Assembly: GCF_032854445.1 (NCBI RefSeq)
Contig: NC_088300.1
Coordinates: 50,688,984 to 50,752,983, forward strand
Reading direction: 5' to 3'
Source of the DNA: Liolophura sinensis
Lineage: Eukaryota; Mollusca; Polyplacophora; Chitonida; Chitonidae
DNA: 64,000 nucleotides
Both the position numbers and the translations under genes were made by a program. The notes below the pieces were generated by a model, which saw only the letters and a program-made list of their open reading frames with translations, was not told the DNA's origin and did not search any database. The first letter of the stretch is position 1, and every line of letters begins with the position of its first letter. This document shows, one piece after another, positions 60,185 through 64,000 of the stretch.

Positions 60185-60969
60185 ATGGCAGATAACGGAA
60201 ATAATGAGGATGATGCTCTTCCACCCCTCCCCAGGGGAAGCTACAACATCAACTTTGACGAACTTGATGAAAACACAAACCCTTTTCAGACCTCAAGCAA
60301 AGTGGCCATGTCACCTATGCCAGCCCGCAAAAATCAGCCGACAACAGGCGCGGATGGAGATAATCCATTTCAGTCAAAATCTAAAATAGGCCGTTCTCCA
60401 CCTGGCTCCCCAGCTCCTGATTCATTCTTGACCCCTCCCCCAGAGGAAGCAGGTGGCGATTTTGATGACAACATTGACCCTTTTGCTACTAAAAATGCAC
60501 TACAGAATTCTCCTCCACTTCCACGTAAAACAGCATATGAAATTGTAGAAAATACTGTGGAAGATTCATCAGAAACGTCCCCACCTAGGCCACAGGATGA
60601 TGATACAGTAGCACTTTGTGAACTGCCTTCACAGCCTGCCCAGCCCAAGATGAGAAAGACCCCATCAGGCCAAAAGGCTAAAGCAAAGAAGAAAAGATTG
60701 TCCAAGGAGATTAAAAATGAAGTGGCGCCAGCTTCTGTACCTGATATTGAGAGCCAGACAGATCCTATTGCTAGTCCATCTGATTTATCAACATTAGCAA
60801 ATTCTGCATGTAGCTCTGCAAATCTTCAAGCTACATCACCTCAGTCGGCAGAATCACCTAATAACAACAATAACAAGAAAGGCACACAAAATTTGGAGGG
60901 CAACAGTACCCAACCTGTTGCAGTACAGGAGCCAGAATCTAAACCACAAGATGCACCAAATCCCTCAAA
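60185..60969 (+). other. TACC: TACC coding exon 1
   Basis: Encodes residues 1-261 and two bases of codon 262. It ends CCCTCAAA before the donor GTAAGATTT (phase 2). The unspliced frame closes one codon later. Confidence 0.85.
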
Positions 60970-63076
60970 GTAAGATTTTTTTTGTCATAAACATGCATCT
61001 GGTACATGTGCAAATAATTTGCAAAGGTGTAATGTATCTTGAGGGATGTTTTCTTCTTTAGTGTGACAGCCATTATTGAATGACTAGCATGTATTGTGGA
61101 TCTAAATTGGTTTCCTCCACCCATAGAACTGATCACCATCATATACGTGAACAATTCAGTATTGTGTTAGACAACAATCAAATATATAAAAAATAGATTG
61201 ATATGTACATAGTTTCATGAGTTAATACAATTAAAAGCTTTTGTTAGTTAGGATAAAACTGATTTTATTCAAAAGAGCTTAGTAGATGAATCAAATGTAT
61301 ATATACTACAATACTAAATTAATATATATTCGGCCTGAAACAATTTCTAATGTAGTTTATTTACATCTAAGACTAACTGTGTTTATATTGGTTGCACAGG
61401 AGGAATCATAACATGTTTACATTCAAAGTACATATGTAATATGTATGTAATATACCTATTATAACATTATGTATGGATCTGTGCCCTTTGGTGCTATTGG
61501 CCCATGCCAGACACAAAACCAAGATGAAAGAAATGGATATATCTTATAATGTTTACTTTTTAAATTTTTGTTTGTTTCGTGTTTTTTTATGTTCTTGTTC
61601 TGAAATTTATTACTAACTTGATGTTAGATAAGCTTGCACTTACACGTTAATGATAATGAAGATTCGGTAATGAATGAATGATTATGGCTAAATTCCACAT
61701 CAATATTACAGACAACTATATGGTGGCAATCTCTGATAATAAGCACCTTACATGTATAATGTTTGACTTATTTGCAGTACCTATACTCTTGGTACCTCAT
61801 GAGTAATATGTGTTCAATACAAACTTTTAATCTTGAAGAATGTTGAAGTTTTCTTGAAACTCTTGATATCTTTGTGGCAAGGCAAAGGTCTGCTTTTTAT
61901 GTTGAGGTTATTTAAGAGTTGTTTTTAATTCAGTTTCAGGAAAAAGCAGGCCAGGATAAAGAAACCTGTAAAACCACTTAAAAGTGTGAGTACAAGTTAA
62001 ATATGTCAAAAACTGTCTTTGCTGTCTTTCAGGGGAGATAACTCTCTGATGCATTTGTCTTGGCGATGCCCTGAGGATAAATAAAATTCAAATAGCAGAC
62101 TTATTTTAACCATATGCATTAAATGTCAGAAATTATTCATATCCTTGGTAATTTTATCTAATAAGTGAAAATACTTGCACTTTTTTACATGTACATATGT
62201 ATAACTTACAACTTAAAACCTTACCCATACATGTGAGCTTAATGGCCATACCAGGTATTCCAAACTTTATATATGCCATAAAGCCAAGTGCAACCAACAT
62301 GTCAGAGTGTAGTAGGCACAGATATTATTTATTTTTTTTATTATTTAGAAGGGGTAAATCAAAGTTGTGTTTCAGTAATGTATAATAGTGGATACGTCTG
62401 GTGTATTCATCCATATATCTATTTGATTGTGTTTACCTGAGAGTCATTTGAGAATATGGTGAACTTTGCTAGACTGCCAAAGATTTCTTTTCTGTAAGAG
62501 AATAACAGGTTTAAGGTCATTGGCTCTTGCTACATGTATGTCAAAAGTGGTATTATAGGCTGATTAATCTTATCATGCATGTATGTAGATGAACCATATG
62601 GAAGCAGGAGTGCATTGTAATAAGAGCCTGGCAGTGAAGATAAACTCTATTTGCCTGTTTTGTATTGAAGCATATATTGTTTTTGGTGTGACAGAACAAA
62701 GCTGCTGAAGAGGAGATAGAAATATTTGCCCCACCATCAAAGCCTAAAGCATCTCAAGATACAGCGGCAGATCTTCCAGCTGAATCTCCTAACCCTACCT
62801 CTGGTACAGGAGAGCCCACAAATCAAGGGACACAATCTGACCTGTTTGAGCAGGAAGGCCCCTCACAAGACTGGAGTCAGACAGACGACGGTATGGGGGA
62901 GAGTGTACAAGATGACTTCCCAGGGGATTTCCCAGCAGATGAACGGACAGGGGGCAGTCCGGAGGGAGAGTTTGTGGATTGTAAGACCAGTGTACATGAG
63001 TTTGGGACAGGAGATGACCAGGGCTTGGGCGACATGGGAGATGAGCCTAATGAGGAATTTGTACCTGCTTCAGATG
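60185..63076 (+). CDS. TACC: TACC-family protein (transforming acidic coiled-coil), 5' part
   Basis: Exons 60185-60969, 61940-61985 and 62695-63076 join in frame to give 404 residues before the gene leaves the window. The N terminus has the TACC-type repeat LPRGSYNINFDELDENTNPF (about residues 15-34), followed by weaker echoes at DNPF (59-62) and DFDDNIDPF (92-100), each leading to basic/Ser-Pro sequence such as RSPPGSP and SPPLPRK. A Lys-rich stretch (GQKAKAKKKRLSK, 162-174) and another at the exon 2 join (ARIKKPVKPLK) resemble basic regions of vertebrate TACC proteins. Residues 278-404 are acidic, rich in Gly, Asp and Glu. The defining C-terminal coiled coil, which binds XMAP215/ch-TOG and places the protein at centrosomes and spindle microtubules, must lie to the right of the window. 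Family call based on the N-terminal motif and composition. Confidence 0.75.
60970..61939 (+). other. TACC: TACC intron 1 (970 bp)
   Basis: Starts GTAAGA and ends AATTCAGTTTCAG. It contains a decayed SINE-A end at 61113-61193. Confidence 0.8.
61113..61193 (+). mobile_element. Decayed SINE-A 3' end in TACC intron 1
   Basis: GGTTTCCTCCACCCATAG, ATCACCATCATATACGTGAA and ACAACAATCAAATATATAAA keep the order of the SINE-A core, 3' module and tail with many substitutions. Confidence 0.6.
61940..61985 (+). other. TACC: TACC coding exon 2 (46 bp)
   Basis: Reads Lys (completed) then KKQARIKKPVKPLKS and ends before the donor GTGAGTAC. Entry in phase 2 and exit in phase 0 fit both neighbours exactly, which supports this very short exon. 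An alternative donor two bases earlier (GTGTGA) would break the frame. Confidence 0.75.
61986..62694 (+). other. TACC: TACC intron 2 (709 bp)
   Basis: Starts GTGAGTAC and ends TTTTTGGTGTGACAG. No repeat seen. Confidence 0.72.
62695..63076 (+). other. TACC: TACC coding exon 3
   Basis: Encodes residues 278-404 plus one base: NKAAEEEIEIFAPPSKPKAS, then an acidic stretch with DLFEQEGPSQDWSQ, DDFPGDFPADE and EEFVPASD. It ends TCAGATG before the donor GTGAGAA (phase 1). The frame runs about 70 bases into the intron before a stop, so 63077 onward is not coding. Confidence 0.78.
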
Positions 63077-64000
63077 GTGAGAAACATCTGGTTTTGAAAT
63101 TGATTCTGAAATGTATACATGTACATCAGCGGCAAAACATCTTGTAATTGGTTGTGTTGACATTGCACGTTTTCCCTGGGGTATTACCTGCTGGTGAATA
63201 TTTATGTATCAGTTACATGGACATGTTAGTTGGTTTCATTTTGACATGCAAGAGTTGTAGCCCTTGTATTTTAACACAGATCTGAAAGTAGCTGAACATG
63301 CACATGACTGCAGCACAGCACCAATCATATACTGATGTACATGTACACGTTGTGCTGTTTTCACATCAGAATTTTTAATAATCATGCACAATCATGTACA
63401 TGTACACTGGATGCATATGTGAATATTACAGTTTATTATATGTGGTTCAGCTTGTATAGTTAAATATCTATTTTTTTTTTCTGTCATTGCAACTGTTCAG
63501 GTATAGATATTTGTAACATACCTCAAGCACTCAAGGGGATGAATATTAACTATAGTTGTTGTGAAAACAGTGAATGAACATGCATTCATGTAAATCTCTT
63601 ATTTTTACTTTTATATTTACAATAAGTCTCTGAATACACCTCATCATTTGTCATTTTTTGTTGTCCAAGTAAAAAGTACTTGCTGTACAAGTACATGTGT
63701 TTGACTCATTGTAGTCACATTTTACATGTGCTTGTAAACATGATAAACATAGGTAGTAAAAGACATTTTCCAGTCCACACACATACATGTATATGCATGT
63801 GTGCATCTATCTTAAGCAAAAGTTAAGTGTTAATGAGGATTAATTTAACCTTAGGCATTTTCACTACTTACTAACATTCATAAAGCTAGGCAATCTCTCC
63901 TCCCTGTACATGTATGGTTTTGTTGGTCAGCTGCATGTATGTGTAAACATGAACCTGCACATAGATGTATTATTGTTACAAAAAGTATGTCAGGTCATAT
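63077..64000 (+). other. TACC: TACC intron 3, incomplete
   Basis: Begins GTGAGA and reaches the window edge with no acceptor followed by a long open frame. It is notably rich in TACATGTA/GTACATGTAC palindromes. Confidence 0.6.

Overview
The window is animal nuclear DNA, most likely from a lophotrochozoan and probably a mollusc. It is AT-rich and intron-bearing, full of dispersed tRNA-derived SINEs, minisatellites and (AT)n arrays, with only a few percent coding. The lineage call rests on the style of the SINEs and on an invertebrate-type Msx gene; no species-diagnostic sequence was identified.

Two genes can be supported, both on the + strand. The first is a complete two-exon Msx-class homeobox gene at 17460-19740. 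It joins in frame across a 1396-bp intron to give 294 residues, with an N-terminal eh1 repression motif, a full homeodomain in exon 2 and a poly(A) signal about 120 bases after the stop. The second is the 5' part of a TACC-family gene (centrosome and microtubule adaptor). Its coding exons are at 60185-60969, 61940-61985 and 62695-63076, and it runs off the right edge before its C-terminal coiled coil. A possible terminal exon of an unrecognised gene lies at 58767-59012.

Layout: 1-16.8 kb holds no recognisable gene and several tandem repeats (29-bp and 46-bp arrays, an inverted GAGGTAGCGA-type block, (TA)n/(TG)n). From 16.8 to 19.9 kb is Msx with a promoter-like upstream region. From 20 to 58 kb is a gene-poor stretch of about 38 kb carrying most of the SINEs, a 48-bp minisatellite with a 144-bp higher-order period, a 50-bp minisatellite, and a diverged satellite of about 80 bp. 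From 59.5 kb to the end is TACC.

Two SINE families recur. SINE-A (about 250 bp, AAATAAAT tail) has many copies, three of them with perfect 10-11 bp target-site duplications. SINE-B (about 365 bp, CACT tail) has two copies. Both carry near their 3' ends a 36-base module that can fold as a 6-bp stem around a 24-base loop. The stem differs between families by a matched (compensatory) base-pair change. This, together with the tight Msx-TACC linkage, is the most interesting observation in the window.
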